Source: Paracoccaceae bacterium
GTDB taxonomy: Bacteria > Pseudomonadota > Alphaproteobacteria > Rhodobacterales > Rhodobacteraceae
Direction: 5' to 3'
DNA: 52,519 nucleotides
Assembly (NCBI GenBank): GCA_021775315.1
Contig: JAJFIC010000094.1
Coordinates: 1-52,519, forward strand
The first letter of the stretch is position 1, and the number at the start of each line of letters is the position of its first letter. Below, piece after piece: positions 15,545 to 25,061 of the stretch. The position numbers and the translations under genes were made by a program. Under the pieces are notes generated by a model. It worked only from the letters and a program-made list of their open reading frames with translations, ran no database searches and was not told the DNA's origin.

Positions 15545-16105
15545 ATTTAGACGAGTGAAATGCAAACCCGCGCCCACGGGCAAGTGGGCTTGGTATGAAG
15601 TCTTTGGCGGCTATTACGGGCCGGCGAAAGCGGCCCTAGCGATACCCCCAAAGACAATCCGTGGCGCCACCAAGACTGATTGCTGCGGCCATAAGGCGAC
15701 GCCCACCAGACACGCTGCTGGCCATTTTCCGCAAGGTCGGCGCGGATGGTTGACCCGAATGACGGAAAAGATAGATGGGAATCCAACCCACATTAAAGTT
15801 GTGGAATTTCTGGTATTCCGACCGTGTGGGTGTTGTCAGGCCGGAAAGATGGCCGGGCGAAACCTTCACCTCCAACGGTATTGAGTCGCGGGGCAAAGCC
15901 CACGGAGCGGCTGACAAGAAGGTAAAGAAAAAGGCCGAAGAAGAAAGGCGACTAGGCGATAGCGCGACGCAAGTCACTGATCCGGTCAACGGACGTTCGT
16001 GTGTGTTGCAGTTTTTCGTATTGCAGGGTTAAACGTAACTTTGAGCAAAGTCTGCATCCCGTTGATGCGGCCATGAATGGAAAGTACCAGATGCCAGGAC
16101 CCGTG
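15545..16105. other. Gene-free stretch upstream of the MDR oxidoreductase
   Basis: About 560 bases without a convincing gene. Open frames exist on both strands but lack starts with ribosome sites and have erratic composition. GGGCCG (15619-15624) and CGGCCC (15632-15637) form a short stem with a GCGAAAG loop, about 75 bases after the stop of the secreted protein. Part of the stretch may be decayed coding sequence. Confidence 0.4.
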
Positions 16106-17059
16106 ATGAAAGCCGTTGTTTATGATTGTTATGGCGGGCCAGAAGACCTTCGACTGGCCGATGTTCCATTGCCGGAACCACGCAAAGGCCAAGTCCGGCT
16201 TAGGGTATTGGCGTGCTCGGTAAACCTGTCTGACTGGGAGTATTTGGTCGGCTCGCCTTTTTACGCGCGGATGGCAGGTGGGTTGCGGCGGCCGAAACAG
16301 CCCGTATTAGGGTCGGATATTGTTGGCATCGTCGACAAGCTTGGCCCTGAAGTTACTGATCTGTCTTTGGGCCAGCGGGTTATGGGGGATTTTGTCATGA
16401 CCCGTGGCGGTTTTGCAGAATACGCCTGTGTTGCTGCCGCCGAGTTGGCAGGGGTGCCTGATGGCCTCAGTGACGAGGTGGCCGCGTGCCTGCCTCAGGC
16501 TGGCGGCATTGCAGTGGCAGGGGCAAGCGGCCTGACGGAGGGCTGTAGGTTTTTAATCAACGGTGCGGGCGGGGGGTCTGGAACAATGGCGCTGCAATTG
16601 GCAAAAGCGGCTGGCGCGCATGTGACGGCTGTCGATAACGCCAGCAAAACTGATTGGCTGGCGTCGCTGGGGGCCGACGAAGTGATTGATTACCGCGCAG
16701 TCGATTTCGCTGAATCCGGCACCAAGTGGGACAAAATTCTTGACATGGTTGCCACGCGGCGGCCTGCAAAAATTGCCGCAGCCTTGCCAGCGGGCGGTGA
16801 ATACAGGGCATTGGGCGGTGGGGCTTTGGTTCTGCTGTCTCTTGTCGTGGGAGGTTTGCGATTTAAGCTGCAGGGAAAATCCATTGGTATGTTGATTGTC
16901 CCGGCAGGGCGAAACCTGACTGCGCAGGTCGCACGCATGGCCGTGGAAGGGCAAATAACCCCACATCTTGAGGCCGTGCTGCCGCTTTCGTCTGTGCCGG
17001 AGGCATTGCGCCGGACCGGGCAAGGCGAAGTGCAGGGAAAGCTGGTGATCAGGCCTTAG
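16106..17059 (+). CDS. MDR-family NAD(P)-dependent oxidoreductase
   Basis: A 317-aa medium-chain dehydrogenase/reductase of the quinone oxidoreductase type. The N-terminal GroES-like domain begins MKAVVYDCYGGPEDLRLADV. VLGSDIVGIVDKLGPEV is the usual domain marker, and the Rossmann motif is INGAGGGSGTMALQLAKAAG followed by VTAVDNASKTDWLASLGADE. Catalytic-zinc cysteines are absent, as in zinc-free quinone/enone reductases. It probably reduces an alkenal, enone or quinone with NADPH; the substrate is unknown. ATG 16106 is used because family members start this way and AGGA lies 6 bases upstream; ATG 16091 behind GGAAAG is also possible. Monocistronic, convergent with the glycosyltransferase gene. 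Confidence 0.85.
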   Translation: MKAVVYDCYGGPEDLRLADVPLPEPRKGQVRLRVLACSVNLSDWEYLVGSPFYARMAGGLRRPKQPVLGSDIVGIVDKLGPEVTDLSLGQRVMGDFVMTRGGFAEYACVAAAELAGVPDGLSDEVAACLPQAGGIAVAGASGLTEGCRFLINGAGGGSGTMALQLAKAAGAHVTAVDNASKTDWLASLGADEVIDYRAVDFAESGTKWDKILDMVATRRPAKIAAALPAGGEYRALGGGALVLLSLVVGGLRFKLQGKSIGMLIVPAGRNLTAQVARMAVEGQITPHLEAVLPLSSVPEALRRTGQGEVQGKLVIRP

Positions 17060-17150
17060 CCAGCCGCTTTGGGTGATAATCTGGCGGTGGATAAAATCGG
17101 CACCCCTGCCGACAATTCAAACCGACAACCACCTTTGCCACTTGTTCAAG

Positions 17151-18284
17151 TCAAACAACGTCCTCGAATTCTATCAAATCTTCCGGAAACTCCACCATTT
17201 TCAATCTCTGCGTGATCGAGTTGTCCCATGTGAACGGTGCGATATATGTGTTTTCTTTGGCCGTGGCTTTGTAGACCTTTGCCCCGGTGGCCCTTATCGC
17301 GGCCACTTTGAAACTGTGGCTGAAAAAATAGAAGGATTTTAGGTTGTTTGATAGTAAGGCCAAAGCACTTGGAAATGAAGAATTTCCAACAATCAAATGC
17401 TCGGCTGCCAGCAGTCGAACTGTGTCATGTTCAAAGGAACATTGATGCGTAGCGATCACGTCTAAGCCTGTCCGTTCTGCCCAAAATTCCAAACCGTCCA
17501 AAACTGGATTTGACCGGTCCAGAAAGATGATTTCAATCTTTCTAAGACCCGTTTCCGCCATGATACGTTTGATCGAAGCAGTGAAAAAAGAAAGCGGCGG
17601 CTGTACATACGGCTTAAAGGGATTGGGCCGCGCCAAGGTAACATCGCCACTTCGGATATATACTGTGATCGCTTTGGTTTGGGGTTCGACATTCTGCCAA
17701 CGCATATGCGGTTTCACGTCATTTTGTGCGACATCCGCACATTGCTGCGCCGACATGCCTTGCAAAAGTTTTGCAGACTTATAGCCAAACATCCCCGCCC
17801 AAACCCCCGCTCTGAAACTAAAAAGCGATGGCCGCCCTTTGCGCAGGATTAAACCGTCGGCGCAAACCATCCGCTTGGGCAGCCAATCAAAATCGTGATG
17901 GATAACCGGAATTCCGGACGCTCTGGCCAAAAAGATGGCGTGCACGATCTGAATGGCATTATTGCCAAATCGGCCCATTCGGGGCAGCCACAAATAGTCA
18001 ATTTTGCCTTTTGCAGCCCGTGAAAGGTTGCCGCAGGCGTCGTATCTTTTGCGAGCGTATTCAAACCAGTTGGCGGGGCTTGGGTCGCGCGGGGAAAATT
18101 CTGCCGTCAGTCGCTCGCACACCATCTTGCTTGCGCGCGTTCCCAGCTTTGTGCGCGGATCCAGGCTCAGAAGCGGAAACTTGTTTCTGTGGCGGGTTTT
18201 CAGCGCGGCGACAGGAATGTTATGCCTGAGTTTGGCATTCAAAAGATGCGGGCGCGAAATCAGCAGCAAAAGGGATTTAAGCAC
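17151..18284 (-). CDS. GT11-like glycosyltransferase (fucosyltransferase-type)
   Basis: A 377-aa protein with the signature order of GT11 and related alpha-1,2/alpha-1,6-fucosyltransferase folds: GRFGNNAIQIVHAIFLA (about 104-120, matching the G-x-x-G-N-x-x-x-Q element), VYIRSGDV (about 209-216, the H-x-R-x-G-D donor-binding element with His replaced by Tyr), and VGNSSFPSALALLS (about 296, the N-S-S-F element). It likely transfers a GDP-sugar to a surface glycan. The donor is inferred from the family. No other glycan genes stand next to it, so it is isolated. A short hydrophobic N terminus (MLKSLLLLIS) may anchor it. Convergent with the MDR gene. Confidence 0.7.
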   Translation of the reverse strand: MLKSLLLLISRPHLLNAKLRHNIPVAALKTRHRNKFPLLSLDPRTKLGTRASKMVCERLTAEFSPRDPSPANWFEYARKRYDACGNLSRAAKGKIDYLWLPRMGRFGNNAIQIVHAIFLARASGIPVIHHDFDWLPKRMVCADGLILRKGRPSLFSFRAGVWAGMFGYKSAKLLQGMSAQQCADVAQNDVKPHMRWQNVEPQTKAITVYIRSGDVTLARPNPFKPYVQPPLSFFTASIKRIMAETGLRKIEIIFLDRSNPVLDGLEFWAERTGLDVIATHQCSFEHDTVRLLAAEHLIVGNSSFPSALALLSNNLKSFYFFSHSFKVAAIRATGAKVYKATAKENTYIAPFTWDNSITQRLKMVEFPEDLIEFEDVV

Positions 18285-18712
18285 GGTGCTTCCTGTGGTT
18301 TGTTTCTGGCCGGGTGCATTTCGTCAACGCGATGGGTCAGGTGTAACGCTAACTAGGGAACACCGTTGTAAAACTTGACGCCTGCTAGGATTTTTACAAG
18401 CACTTTCAGATCCCTCGTCAGCGCAGCATCCTTCAATTTGCCGGGTTCAGCCCCGTCGCCAGTAAGCCAGTCGTGTTTTATTGCGACCGGGTTGTGCGCC
18501 GCGAACCGTCGCGTTGTTTCGGCGCATGATGCCCAAGCCTTTCATTGTGGACCAAAATGACCGCTTGTCGGATGGCATTGACCCTCGAGCCTTGTTATGA
18601 CTGGTCAATCCGTTGATGCTGGATGTGTGTTTGATAATCCGCGAGAGTGGCAGTTGCATTGCCACATATTGGGGCATCAGCCACTTGGCATGAAAATTTG
18701 GGTTGAGGTGAC
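18285..18712. other. Divergent intergenic region between glycosyltransferase and cytochrome c genes
   Basis: 428 bases with no gene I can support. It must hold two divergent promoters. Short minus-strand open frames around 18450-18600 read as basic, low-complexity peptides and were not accepted. Confidence 0.4.
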
Positions 18713-19153
18713 ATGAGACACGTAACGACACTGATCCTATGCGCGGTCGCGACCACGGCCTTTGCCGGGCATGAATTGGACGGACGGGACCTCGCCAATG
18801 GTCAGCGGCTATACGCGGTGCAATGCGCTTTGTGCCACGGCGGAAACCTTCAGGGCCAACCGAATTGGCAAACGCCGGGCGAGGATGGCATTCTTCCGGC
18901 CCCGCCCCATGACGAGACCGGGCATACCTGGCATCACGATAATCAACTTTTATTTGCCTACACAAAGCGCGGCGGACGCGATGCTTTGGCCGAACGGGGG
19001 ATTACGAATTTCAACAGTGGAATGCCCGGCTTTGATGGCCTGATTTCCGATAGCGATATTTGGGATATTCTAGCCTTCATTCGCTCAAAATGGCCGGATC
19101 GTATGCAGGAAATGCAAGCGTTCCGAAATCCGCCACATGACAAAGATGGTTAA
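18713..19153 (+). CDS. Small periplasmic class I cytochrome c
   Basis: A 146-aa protein with signal peptide LILCAVATTAFA and a single heme-binding CALCH (Cys38, Cys41, His42). The probable axial Met104 lies in FNSGMPGF and the C-terminal helix is IWDILAFIRSKWPDRMQEMQ, typical of class I cytochromes c. It is predicted to carry electrons in the periplasm. A copper-sensitive His-rich segment (HTWHHDNQL) lies between. ATG 18713 follows GAGGTG. No dehydrogenase or oxidase gene is adjacent, so its partner is unknown. Confidence 0.85.
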   Translation: MRHVTTLILCAVATTAFAGHELDGRDLANGQRLYAVQCALCHGGNLQGQPNWQTPGEDGILPAPPHDETGHTWHHDNQLLFAYTKRGGRDALAERGITNFNSGMPGFDGLISDSDIWDILAFIRSKWPDRMQEMQAFRNPPHDKDG

Positions 19154-19215
19154 GGGCCCCAACGTTTATGGGTCTTTTCCGTTTTTACCCACGGTCGCCT
19201 AGACCTTCCGGGAAG

Positions 19216-20070
19216 TCAGGGTTTCCGGACAACGGGGATGTACAAAAACAGGATTTTATCGGGGTCTTCTGGCTGAGCGCCCGGCGCGTAGAGTTCGAAA
19301 TCAGGCTTTTCAACATAGTCATAATCAGATTTCGGCAGCCAACTGCCCCAGATATATTTCAGGGTTTCAGGCAGGTAGGAAATCGGGCCCCTATGGCGAA
19401 ATACGGCATATAAATGCGCCGGAATAATGCGGGTGATCATGCCCGCCGGGACATCATCAAAATCCGTAACCTCAACCGAACAAATGTAGCTGAACCCGAC
19501 GCTGCCTTGGCTTTCATGGTATTCTTCGTAAATGCCAAAAGCACCTAGGCCCACCCTGTTTTTGATCTGCCGGACGTTAGGTCGAAAGGCTGACCACAGA
19601 GTTTCGATGTTCAAATCTTCCTGCTGGTATTGCCGCGCGACGCCGATCACTTTTGCCTCTGCTCGGGTGACGATTTCGGGCTCCATATCAAGGCGGTTTT
19701 GCAGGTGGTGCAACATGTGTGGGCTAAACTGATCTTTGTACACAAGCCTGAAAGGATCCGCCTTTTCACGGTATTGTTCAGGCGACATTTTAAAGAGTTG
19801 TTTGAAAGAACGGGTAAAGGTCGCATGGCTTTCAAACTGGCAATCCAGTGCGACGTTTAGAATTGAGCTTTCACCTTTTACCAAACGCTCTGCCGCGATT
19901 GTCAGCCTTCTTTTGCGGAGGTATTCTTTTGGGGAATCCCCCACCAGCGATCGAAATATTCGACAAAAATGATAAGTCGAATAATTCGATGCGGCGGCGA
20001 TATCATGAATATCTATCGGTTCGAACATATTGCGTTCGATGTAATTGATACTCTGAAAAACCCGTTCCAC
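19216..20070 (-). CDS. AraC-family regulator with GyrI-like effector domain
   Basis: A 284-aa regulator. Residues 1-105 are the AraC double helix-turn-helix (IDIHDIAAASNYSTYHFCRI for the first; ALDCQFESHATFTRSFKQLF followed by MSPEQYR for the second). Residues ~130-284 resemble the GyrI/SOUL-like effector-binding domain (EPEIVTRAEAKVIGVARQYQ; VEKPDFELYAPG). Such proteins (Rob/MarA-like fused forms) respond to hydrophobic compounds. It is 10 bases downstream of the DUF1330 gene on the same strand, so the two form an operon. Confidence 0.9.
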   Translation of the reverse strand: MERVFQSINYIERNMFEPIDIHDIAAASNYSTYHFCRIFRSLVGDSPKEYLRKRRLTIAAERLVKGESSILNVALDCQFESHATFTRSFKQLFKMSPEQYREKADPFRLVYKDQFSPHMLHHLQNRLDMEPEIVTRAEAKVIGVARQYQQEDLNIETLWSAFRPNVRQIKNRVGLGAFGIYEEYHESQGSVGFSYICSVEVTDFDDVPAGMITRIIPAHLYAVFRHRGPISYLPETLKYIWGSWLPKSDYDYVEKPDFELYAPGAQPEDPDKILFLYIPVVRKP

Positions 20071-20080
20071 CTGTCTTTAC

Positions 20081-20392
20081 CTATTGGCTTGGTGCGCTAC
20101 AGACAAAGAACCGGATATCCGAAAACCCTTTGTCCCGGAACGGCACCAATTGCTGATAATCCGGATCGTTGACCAGCAGATCCTGAATGGCTTGCTGGCT
20201 TGGAAACGAAAACACCCCGATGACAGCGGGCTTTGCCCCGGCATCCATCACGGAGTCGACGTTGTAACTTGCGACGGGCACGCCGCCATGTTTTGCCAGT
20301 ATAGCATAGGATTGCGACCCATATTTTTGCAGGTCTTCCTGGTTGTCGGGGTTCGGCGTTGCCTGGACCACTAAAAACGTTGGATTTTCCAT
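20081..20392 (-). CDS. DUF1330 family protein
   Basis: A 103-aa protein with the ferredoxin-like alpha/beta barrel of the DUF1330 family: PTFLVVQATPNPDNQEDLQK, then YAILAKHGGVPVASYNVDSV and VIGVFSFPSQQAIQDLLVND, then DYQQLVPFRDKGFSDIRFFV. Members are dimeric and of unknown or monooxygenase-like function. ATG 20392 follows AAAGGT. Directly upstream of the AraC-GyrI gene, so probably co-transcribed with it, perhaps as its target or sensor partner. Confidence 0.8.
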   Translation of the reverse strand: MENPTFLVVQATPNPDNQEDLQKYGSQSYAILAKHGGVPVASYNVDSVMDAGAKPAVIGVFSFPSQQAIQDLLVNDPDYQQLVPFRDKGFSDIRFFVCSAPSQ

Positions 20393-20540
20393 TGTCTACC
20401 TTTCAATTCGTTAACGCTGGACACAGCGTTCTGCGCGCATGATGCGTGCTGATAGGTGGTAGAATATGGATGCGCCGCAAACGCTGCTTTGCATTTCTTG
20501 CTATATTTAAAAAACCAGTTTTGTCGGGTCGAGGCAAAAT

Positions 20541-20565
20541 TGGCGGCGCTGAATAAGGGCCGCCA
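20541..20565 (-). terminator. Predicted terminator of the phosphate operon
   Basis: TGGCGGC (20541-20547) and GCCGCCA (20559-20565) form a perfect 7-bp stem about 10 bases beyond the phoB stop. On the minus strand the stem is followed by ATTTTG. Position and structure fit a weak rho-independent terminator after phoB. Confidence 0.55.
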
Positions 20566-20575
20566 CATCACCCCG

Positions 20576-21271
20576 TCAAGCGGGTTCTATCGCGTAGCCA
20601 AAGCCCCGCACCGTGCGGATCAGGCCCTTGCCCCCGGCGGTTTCCAGTGCGCGCCTTAATCGGCCGATATGGACGTCCACGGTTCGGGTGTCCAAATCGG
20701 CGGTGATGCCCCAGACCATGTCCAGCAATTGATCGCGGGAAAACACCCGTTGCGGGCTTTGCAGCAGGGTGACAAGCAGGCGGAATTCGGTTGGGCTGAT
20801 CTGTAGCAGGGTTTGATTGCAGCGGACGATGTGCTGTTCGAGATTAACCTCGACCACGCCGACGGTCAGCAGGTTTTCAGTGACGCTGGCGGTTGGGCGC
20901 CGCAGGGCTGCGCGGGCGCGGGCGATCAGTTCTTTGACGGAATAGGGTTTGGTGACGTAGTCATCCGCGCCCACGTCCAAGCCGCGAATTTTGTCCCGTT
21001 CCTCTGACCTTGCTGTCAGCATGATTATGGGAATTTCGCGGGTTTTCTTGTGGCGGCGCAACTGGCGGCACACTTCGATGCCGGGCAGGCTGGGCAACAT
21101 CCAATCCAGCAAGATCAGATCGGGCGGGTCTTCTTTGGCGGCCAAAACGCCTTCTTCGCCGTCGGTGGCGATGCGAACCTCAAAACCCTGCTGGGCAAAG
21201 TTGTAACGCAGTAGCGCGATCTGTGACGGTTCGTCCTCGATAATCAGCACTTTGGGATTGGTAAGGCTCAC
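20576..21271 (-). CDS. phoB: Phosphate regulon response regulator PhoB
   Basis: A 231-aa OmpR/PhoB-type response regulator. Receiver domain with acidic pocket Glu12-Asp13-Glu14 and phospho-acceptor Asp56 (LILLDWMLPS), conserved lysine in VTKPYS, and a winged-helix output domain (ISPTEFRLLVTLLQSPQRVF, then VDVHIGRLRRALE, then TVRGFGYAIEP). Phosphorylated PhoB binds Pho boxes and activates pst and other phosphate-starvation genes. It is the last gene of phoR-pstSCAB-phoU-phoB, transcribed leftward and followed by a predicted terminator. Confidence 0.97.
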   Translation of the reverse strand: MSLTNPKVLIIEDEPSQIALLRYNFAQQGFEVRIATDGEEGVLAAKEDPPDLILLDWMLPSLPGIEVCRQLRRHKKTREIPIIMLTARSEERDKIRGLDVGADDYVTKPYSVKELIARARAALRRPTASVTENLLTVGVVEVNLEQHIVRCNQTLLQISPTEFRLLVTLLQSPQRVFSRDQLLDMVWGITADLDTRTVDVHIGRLRRALETAGGKGLIRTVRGFGYAIEPA

Positions 21272-21337
21272 GCTTGAGGTCCTTTCTGGCGGCGTTTGCG
21301 TTCACGATAGACGCAGGGCTGGCGTTGGGCAATTCGT

Positions 21338-22009
21338 CTATGCCGAGGCTTTCAGATCCTCGCCTGTGACAATCTGGTGGACATGTCGCGCAATGTTGAC
21401 CGTGTGATCGCCAACACGTTCAAAATTCCGGGCCAGCAGGATCAGATGAACAAATGTTTCCGCCTTGGCCGGGTCTTGGGAGATCCCGCGCAGACCGGCA
21501 GCGAAAGCCGCCTTATTCAGCCTGTCCACATCCAGATCACGCGCCCGGACCTTTGCCGCCATTTCGATATCACTGTTGGTATAGGCGACCAATATGTCGG
21601 CCAACATGGTTTGCACAAGGCCGCTCATTTGACAGGTGATCTGCATGGCCTCTTGATCCTTTGGGGGTGCGGCCAGTTTATGCGACCGTTTGGCGGTGGA
21701 TTTGGCGTGATCGCCGATGCGTTCCAGTTCAGCCGCGATATTGATCGGCGACAAAGCCTGCCTGAGGTCGAGCGCCATGGGTTGGCGCAGCGCAATCAGG
21801 CGTTCGGCGCGGCGGTGGATGTCTTTGTTCATGCCGTTGATTTGCCGATCAGTGGCCACAAGCCGGTCGACCTTTGCGGCGTCTGTGTTCTGCATAACCT
21901 CGGTCGCCTGGTTGATCTGCGAGATCACCAGATTGCCCATCTCAAGAATCCGGTCCTTGATTTTGTTCAGGTCTCTGTCGAACCGGCCGACAATATGCGC
22001 GTTTTCCAT
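21338..22009 (-). CDS. phoU: Phosphate signalling regulator PhoU
   Basis: A 223-aa all-helical protein with two PhoU repeats, each with an acidic metal-binding motif. The first includes RRAERLIALRQPMALDLRQA and IAAELERIGDHAKSTAKRSH; the second includes LILLARNFERVGDHTVNIAR. PhoU dampens the PhoR-PhoB signal through the Pst transporter when phosphate is plentiful. It lies between pstB (23 bases upstream) and phoB (66 bases downstream) on the same strand. Confidence 0.97.
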   Translation of the reverse strand: MENAHIVGRFDRDLNKIKDRILEMGNLVISQINQATEVMQNTDAAKVDRLVATDRQINGMNKDIHRRAERLIALRQPMALDLRQALSPINIAAELERIGDHAKSTAKRSHKLAAPPKDQEAMQITCQMSGLVQTMLADILVAYTNSDIEMAAKVRARDLDVDRLNKAAFAAGLRGISQDPAKAETFVHLILLARNFERVGDHTVNIARHVHQIVTGEDLKASA

Positions 22010-22032
22010 GATCTTTTCCTAGGGTCTGTTGG

Positions 22033-22794
22033 CTAGCCGATGCGTCCGGTGATGTAGTTCTGCGTCTGCTCATTTTGCGGGTTGGTGAACACGTCTTTGG
22101 TGTGTCCGACCTCGATCAGTTTGCCCATATGAAAGAACGCGGTTCGTTGCGATATCCGTGCCGCCTGCTGCATCGAGTGGGTGACGATGACGATGGTGTA
22201 GTCTTTGCGCAGGCTGTCGATCAATTCTTCCACAACCGCCGTGGCAATCGGGTCAAGGGCTGAACAAGGCTCGTCCATCAGGATGACCTTGGGCTGGACG
22301 GCAATCGTGCGGGCGATGCACAGGCGTTGTTGTTGGCCACCTGACAGGCTGTTGCCGGGTTCATCAAGGCGGTCCGCAACCTCGTCCCACAGGCCCGCAC
22401 TTTTCAGACTCCATTCCACGCGGTCCTGCATTTCGCGTTTGGATGTGGCCAGCCGGTGGATTTTCAATCCGTAAGCGACGTTTTCATAGATCGACTTGGG
22501 AAACGGGTTTGGCTTTTGAAACACCATGCCGACTTGCGCGCGCAGGGCGACGACATCGACCGCCGGGGCATACACATCCTGCCCGCCGATCTGCAAAGAG
22601 CCGTCAAACCGGCAGGCCGCGATAAGGTCGTTCATCCGGTTGATGGATCGCAAAAGGGTGGATTTGCCACAGCCGGACGGGCCGATCAGGGCTGTCACTT
22701 TGTTGGCCTCGATATCCAGATCAATGTCAAACAGCGCCTGATTGGCACCGTAAAAGACATTGACCGCACGGGCGGCGATAAAGGGTTTGGTCAT
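22033..22794 (-). CDS. pstB: Phosphate ABC transporter ATP-binding protein PstB
   Basis: A 253-aa ATPase with Walker [11 protein letters not shown]-loop [11 protein letters not shown], signature [17 protein letters not shown], Walker [14 protein letters not shown] and the switch His in IVTHSMQQA. This is the energising subunit of the high-affinity phosphate importer. It starts 2 bases after the pstA stop, so it is translationally linked, and the PhoU gene follows 23 bases on. Confidence 0.98.
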   Translation of the reverse strand: MTKPFIAARAVNVFYGANQALFDIDLDIEANKVTALIGPSGCGKSTLLRSINRMNDLIAACRFDGSLQIGGQDVYAPAVDVVALRAQVGMVFQKPNPFPKSIYENVAYGLKIHRLATSKREMQDRVEWSLKSAGLWDEVADRLDEPGNSLSGGQQQRLCIARTIAVQPKVILMDEPCSALDPIATAVVEELIDSLRKDYTIVIVTHSMQQAARISQRTAFFHMGKLIEVGHTKDVFTNPQNEQTQNYITGRIG

Positions 22795-22796
22795 TC

Positions 22797-24056
22797 TTAA
22801 AACCTTTGTTCAAGTTTGCGGCGCAGCAGGATGACAGACAGGTTCATGGCAATCAGAAGGACCAAAAGCACGATGATTGCAGCGGCGGTTTTTTCGGTGA
22901 AAGCGCGTTCCGGGCTGTCGGCCCACAGGAATATCTGGACCGGCAGGGCTGTGGCGGGCTCCAAAATGGACTGCGGCACATCCACGATAAACGCGACCAT
23001 GCCGATCATCAGCAAGGGCGCGGTTTCGCCCAAGGCCTGCGCCATTCCGACAATCGCACCGGTTAGCATTCCGGGCAGGGCCGCGGGCAAAACATGGTGG
23101 AAAACCGCCTGCACCGGTGTCGCACCCAAGGCAAGGGCGGCCTGTTTGAAGGACGGCGGAACAGATTTCAATGCGGCGCGGGCGGCAATGATGATCGTCG
23201 GCAGCGTCATCAGGGCCAGCACCATGCCGCCAACCAAGGGCGAGGATCGGGGCAGCCCGAAATAGCCCAGAAATATCGACAGCCCCAACAGCCCGAACAC
23301 GATCGAAGGCACTGCTGCTAGGTTGTTGATGTTGACCTCGATCAGACTGGTTATCCGGTTGGTGGGCGCGAATTCTTCCAGAAAAATCGCGGCCCCGATG
23401 CCGATGGGAAAGGACAGCGAGAAACACACCGCCAGCGAGAACAGAGAGCCGACAAGCGCGCTGAGGATGCCCGCGATTTCAGGTTCCCGGCTGTCGCCAT
23501 TGGTCAGGAAATTCCAGTTCACAACCCGGCGGATTTGCCCGGCTTGTTTCAGGTCTTTGATCCACGCGATCTGGGCGTCTGAAATTTGACGCTGGTTTTC
23601 TGGCAGGCTGGTGTCGATCTTGCCCCGCAGATACAGATCAAGGTCATCCGATGCCGTCAACCACAGGGTTTGCACGCGCCCAAACAGGGCCGGGTCGTTG
23701 GTGAGCTGGCGCTTGATTTCAAAACTGGCTTCGGGGCTGACGAGGTTATAAAGCCGTTTCTTGTCTTTGCGTTTCATCACATCCGGGAACCGGGCGCGCA
23801 TCGCGGATTTCAGGATTTTGCCAAAGCTGATATTGGCGATATCGGCTGCATCTATCGCCTCTGGCCCCAGATCAACCGCCACGGCAATTTGCGATTGCCG
23901 CATGACGCCGGATGCATCCCTAAAGATGGAGCCAAGCATAATCACCAGAAATGCCAGCGAAATCAGAATGGCGAACCGGCCTGCCCATTGAAATCGCTGC
24001 TCGGCGCGGTGCCGTCTGGACAGGTTGAAACCCGCATGTTTTGAAAAGTTAATCAT
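22797..24056 (-). CDS. pstA: Phosphate ABC transporter permease PstA, long form
   Basis: A 419-aa inner-membrane permease. After one N-terminal membrane segment ([19 protein letters not shown]) comes a ~130-residue soluble insert (about 60-190) of the DUF3333 type found in alphaproteobacterial PstA. It is followed by the MetI-like permease domain with several helices and the coupling loop around [20 protein letters not shown]. Together with PstC it forms the phosphate channel. The start at 24056 overlaps the pstC stop by 8 bases. The extra insert explains the length above the usual ~280-300 aa. Confidence 0.95.
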   Translation of the reverse strand: MINFSKHAGFNLSRRHRAEQRFQWAGRFAILISLAFLVIMLGSIFRDASGVMRQSQIAVAVDLGPEAIDAADIANISFGKILKSAMRARFPDVMKRKDKKRLYNLVSPEASFEIKRQLTNDPALFGRVQTLWLTASDDLDLYLRGKIDTSLPENQRQISDAQIAWIKDLKQAGQIRRVVNWNFLTNGDSREPEIAGILSALVGSLFSLAVCFSLSFPIGIGAAIFLEEFAPTNRITSLIEVNINNLAAVPSIVFGLLGLSIFLGYFGLPRSSPLVGGMVLALMTLPTIIIAARAALKSVPPSFKQAALALGATPVQAVFHHVLPAALPGMLTGAIVGMAQALGETAPLLMIGMVAFIVDVPQSILEPATALPVQIFLWADSPERAFTEKTAAAIIVLLVLLIAMNLSVILLRRKLEQRF

Positions 24057-24999
24057 AGTGTTCCCGGTATTTCCTGACGATGCCCAAGGCGATGACGTTC
24101 AGGCAAAGTGTGAGGGCAAATAACAGCAGCCCCAGCGCAAAGGCAGACAGGGTTTTGGCGCTGTCAAATTCCTGATCACCCGTTAACAGGGCGACGATTT
24201 GCACGGTGATGGTGGTGACAGCCTCAAGCGGATTGGCGGTTAGTTTGGCGGCCATACCCGCGGCCATCAGAACGATCATGGTTTCACCAATGGCCCGCGA
24301 TGCTGCCAGCAACAAAGACCCCGCGATGCCGGGCAGGGCGGCGGGCAGAACAACGCGCCGAATGGTTTCAGAGTGCGTCGCGCCCAACCCATACGAGGCG
24401 TCGCGCAGCGATTGCGGGACCGCATTGATCACGTCGCCCGACAGCGAAGAAATCAACGGCAGGATCATGATCCCCATGACAATACCCGCTGCCAGCGCGC
24501 TTTCCGATGCAATTTCCAGCCCGAATTGCCCGCCCGTCATGCGGATGAACGGGGCCACGGTGAGGGCCGCAAAAAACCCGTAAACCACGGTTGGGATGCC
24601 CGCCAGAATTTCAAGCGTGGGTTTGATCCAGTCCCGCGTGCGCTTGGTGGCATATTCCGAAAGGTAAACCGCTGAGGTCAGGCCAAGCGGTGTCGCCACC
24701 GCCATCGCAATCGCACTGATTAGGAATGTGCCGTTGATCAGAGGGATCGCACCGAAACTGCCACCCGCGCCGACCTGATCGGCCCGGATCGCGGTTTGCG
24801 GGCTCCAGTCCAGCCCGAACAGAAAATCCATCACCGGGACTTTGTTGAAAAACTGTAAAGTCTCAAAGACCAACGACAAAACGATGCCAGCGGTCACCAG
24901 AATTGCCACACAGGCCGCCGCTGCCAACAGCGCGATCACCAGTCGGTCCAGCCATTTGGGCCGGATTGTTTGGGTCAAAATCAGCATTTGATCAGCCAT
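24049..24999 (-). CDS. pstC: Phosphate ABC transporter permease PstC
   Basis: A 316-aa permease with about six membrane helices. The family coupling motif is visible at ASYGLGATHSETIRRVVLPA followed by ALPGIAGSLLLAASRAIGET. The ATG at 24999 (MADQMLILTQTI) is chosen because GGAAAG stands 12 bases upstream. The longer reading up to 25170 would run far into pstS and has no membrane or family character. Overlaps pstA by 8 bases; the gap to pstS is about 60 bases. Confidence 0.95.
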   Translation of the reverse strand: MADQMLILTQTIRPKWLDRLVIALLAAAACVAILVTAGIVLSLVFETLQFFNKVPVMDFLFGLDWSPQTAIRADQVGAGGSFGAIPLINGTFLISAIAMAVATPLGLTSAVYLSEYATKRTRDWIKPTLEILAGIPTVVYGFFAALTVAPFIRMTGGQFGLEIASESALAAGIVMGIMILPLISSLSGDVINAVPQSLRDASYGLGATHSETIRRVVLPAALPGIAGSLLLAASRAIGETMIVLMAAGMAAKLTANPLEAVTTITVQIVALLTGDQEFDSAKTLSAFALGLLLFALTLCLNVIALGIVRKYREHYD

Positions 25000-25061
25000 C
25001 GGCGTGATCTTTCCGTTAACAAACACCCCAACCCGGCCGAACCGGATCGGGGCGATGTGTT

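Noticed and set aside
15474-15989. Overlapping ORFs of 80-136 codons on both strands
   Set aside because: No ribosome sites, no domains and erratic residue use; treated as non-coding or decayed sequence.
18447-18965. Minus-strand ORF of 172 codons opposite the cytochrome c gene
   Set aside because: It is antisense to a well-supported cytochrome c gene and has a basic, low-complexity sequence.
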